DNA of 15,032 bases from contig DEBV01000011.1 of assembly GCA_002348925.1 (NCBI GenBank), positions 44,433 to 59,464 on the forward strand, read 5' to 3'. The first letter of the stretch is position 1, and the number at the start of each line of letters is the position of its first letter. A model generated the notes under the pieces. That model saw only the letters and a program-made list of their open reading frames with translations. It made no database searches and had not been told where the DNA came from. Origin of the DNA: Alphaproteobacteria bacterium UBA2947. GTDB taxonomy: Bacteria; Pseudomonadota; Alphaproteobacteria; Rs-D84. The translations under genes were made by a program, and so were the position numbers. Below are positions 14,320-15,032 of this stretch, piece after piece.

Positions 14320-14937
14320 ATGGCAAAATTACATTTCTATTATGGCGTAATGTCTTCTTCTAAATCAGCTATGCTTGGTATAAACGCCTTTAATTTCAAT
14401 CGCACAGGCAACAAATGGGAAGCAATCAAACCTACGACTGACAACCGCGATTCCAAGACAGACATTGTTTCGCGCGTTGGAATAAGAACAAGTGCGCGCG
14501 CCTTGCAAAGCCTGGATAAATACACACCAAAGCCAGACACTCAATTTATTTTGGTTGATGAAGTTCAATTCTTTTCGCCAAAAGATATAGAAAAATTAGC
14601 GACAATCGCAGACACCACGAACATCACTATCTTTTGTTATGGTTTGAAAGTTGACAGCAATGGCAATTTGTTTCCTGCATCTGCAAAATTACTGGCGGAA
14701 GCAGACGAATTGCATTCGATGGAAACAGTTTGCGAAATGCCTTGTTGTTCTGCGATGGCTTCGCACCATATACGTTTTGATGACAAAGGAAATATTATTC
14801 GTGGTGGCAGCCAAGTTGAAGTCGGCGCATCACAGTATAAATCAGTGTGCAGAAAACACTTTCACGAACTGTATGATAACCCGTCTGCCAAACTTTCTGC
14901 ATACATTTATGAAAGAAATTTACAAAAAACGAAATAA
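14320..14937 (+). CDS. tdk: Thymidine kinase (type II) with an altered P-loop
   Basis: A 205-residue type II thymidine kinase, the salvage enzyme that phosphorylates thymidine with ATP. The N-terminal P-loop is GVMSSSKS (9-16), with Ser where the canonical GxxxxGKS has Gly. IKPTTDNRD follows at 36-44, the Walker B/catalytic base DEVQFF at 80-85 (E81), and CYGLKVDSNGNLFPAS at 106-121 corresponds to the GLRTDFRGxxF segment. The zinc lobe has C138, C142/C143, C177 and H180, with one or two extra residues between the first pair relative to the usual CxxC. AAAGGAAA precedes the ATG. It is separated from smr by 72 bases and closed by a hairpin. Salvage would matter more if this lineage has lost de novo steps, but that is speculation. 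Confidence 0.93.
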   Translation: MAKLHFYYGVMSSSKSAMLGINAFNFNRTGNKWEAIKPTTDNRDSKTDIVSRVGIRTSARALQSLDKYTPKPDTQFILVDEVQFFSPKDIEKLATIADTTNITIFCYGLKVDSNGNLFPASAKLLAEADELHSMETVCEMPCCSAMASHHIRFDDKGNIIRGGSQVEVGASQYKSVCRKHFHELYDNPSAKLSAYIYERNLQKTK

Positions 14938-14951
14938 ATAATACAAATAAA

Positions 14952-14974
14952 AAACACCACATAAAGTGGTGTTT
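14952..14974. terminator. Hairpin between tdk and tRNA-Arg, probably bidirectional
   Basis: AAACACCAC (14952-14960), loop ATAAA, GTGGTGTTT (14966-14974). The T-run is short on the plus strand, but on the minus strand the stem is followed by several T, so it better terminates the tRNA transcript and may also end tdk. Confidence 0.75.
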
Positions 14975-14982
14975 CGAATTTA

Positions 14983-15032
14983 TGGCGCGCCCAGAAGGAT
15001 TCGAACCCTCAACCTTCTGATCCGTAGTCAGA
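14983..15032 (-). tRNA. tRNA-Arg(ACG), 3' part only
   Basis: Read on the minus strand, the segment holds the anticodon arm TCTGA-CTACGGA-TCAGA (anticodon ACG), the T-arm GAGGG-TTCGAAT-CCTTC, the 3' acceptor strand, and an encoded CCA at 14985-14983. The D-arm and 5' acceptor lie beyond the window edge, so the acceptor pairing could not be checked. ACG (read as ICG) is the usual bacterial decoder of CGU/CGC/CGA. Confidence 0.9.

Noticed and set aside
1..15032. CRISPR array, insertion sequence or integrase attachment site
   Set aside because: No spaced direct repeats, transposase or recombinase frame, or terminal inverted repeats were seen. The tRNA end at 14983 has no integrase next to it within the window.

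Overview
The window looks like a chromosomal segment of an AT-rich alphaproteobacterium, probably an uncultured gut- or host-associated lineage with a reduced genome. Supporting signs are the dacC-holB-tatD order (an alphaproteobacterial arrangement that normally also carries tmk and metG), an alaS-smr pair, short intergenic gaps and compact housekeeping proteins. TGA is used as a stop (tatD and the 985-3099 glycosyltransferase), so the code is standard. The taxonomic guess is inference; no rRNA gene is present.

Layout. (1) 1-3956, minus strand: a surface-polysaccharide operon read as GT2 glycosyltransferase, then a GT2-GT4 double-domain glycosyltransferase, then a sugar aminotransferase cut by the window edge. 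The genes overlap by one to four bases, so they are translationally coupled. (2) 4155-5504, plus strand: a self-contained unit of strong promoter, two tandem paralogous two-helix membrane proteins of unknown function, and an intrinsic terminator. (3) 5514-8380, plus: dacC (D-Ala-D-Ala carboxypeptidase), holB (DNA polymerase III delta prime) and tatD in one operon. (4) 8391-9573, minus: a promoter, an intrinsic terminator placed before the gene, a lysozyme-like/Mu-F-like fusion protein, and an overlapping small lipoprotein. This is the most accessory-looking and most interesting part. (5) 9602-10138, plus: smpB with what looks like a leaderless promoter. (6) 10141-11145, minus: HU with a structured leader, then its terminator, then a Cys/His-rich membrane protein with an EF-hand-like loop. 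(7) 11193-11717, minus: an unrecognised three-helix membrane protein, divergent from alaS. (8) 11737-14937, plus: alaS lacking its C-terminal C-Ala domain, an Smr-domain gene and a thymidine kinase. (9) 14952-15032: a bidirectional terminator and the 3' part of a tRNA-Arg(ACG) on the minus strand.

The housekeeping genes are ordinary in kind, but several carry unusual active-site or domain changes: the SxN motif of DacC reads SAG, the P-loop of the thymidine kinase has Ser for the last Gly, and AlaRS stops at the end of its editing domain. The candidate for a new system is region 4: a cell-wall-hydrolase-like protein fused to a phage head-morphogenesis tail piece, behind an apparent transcription attenuator and followed by an overlapping lipoprotein that could be its partner or inhibitor.
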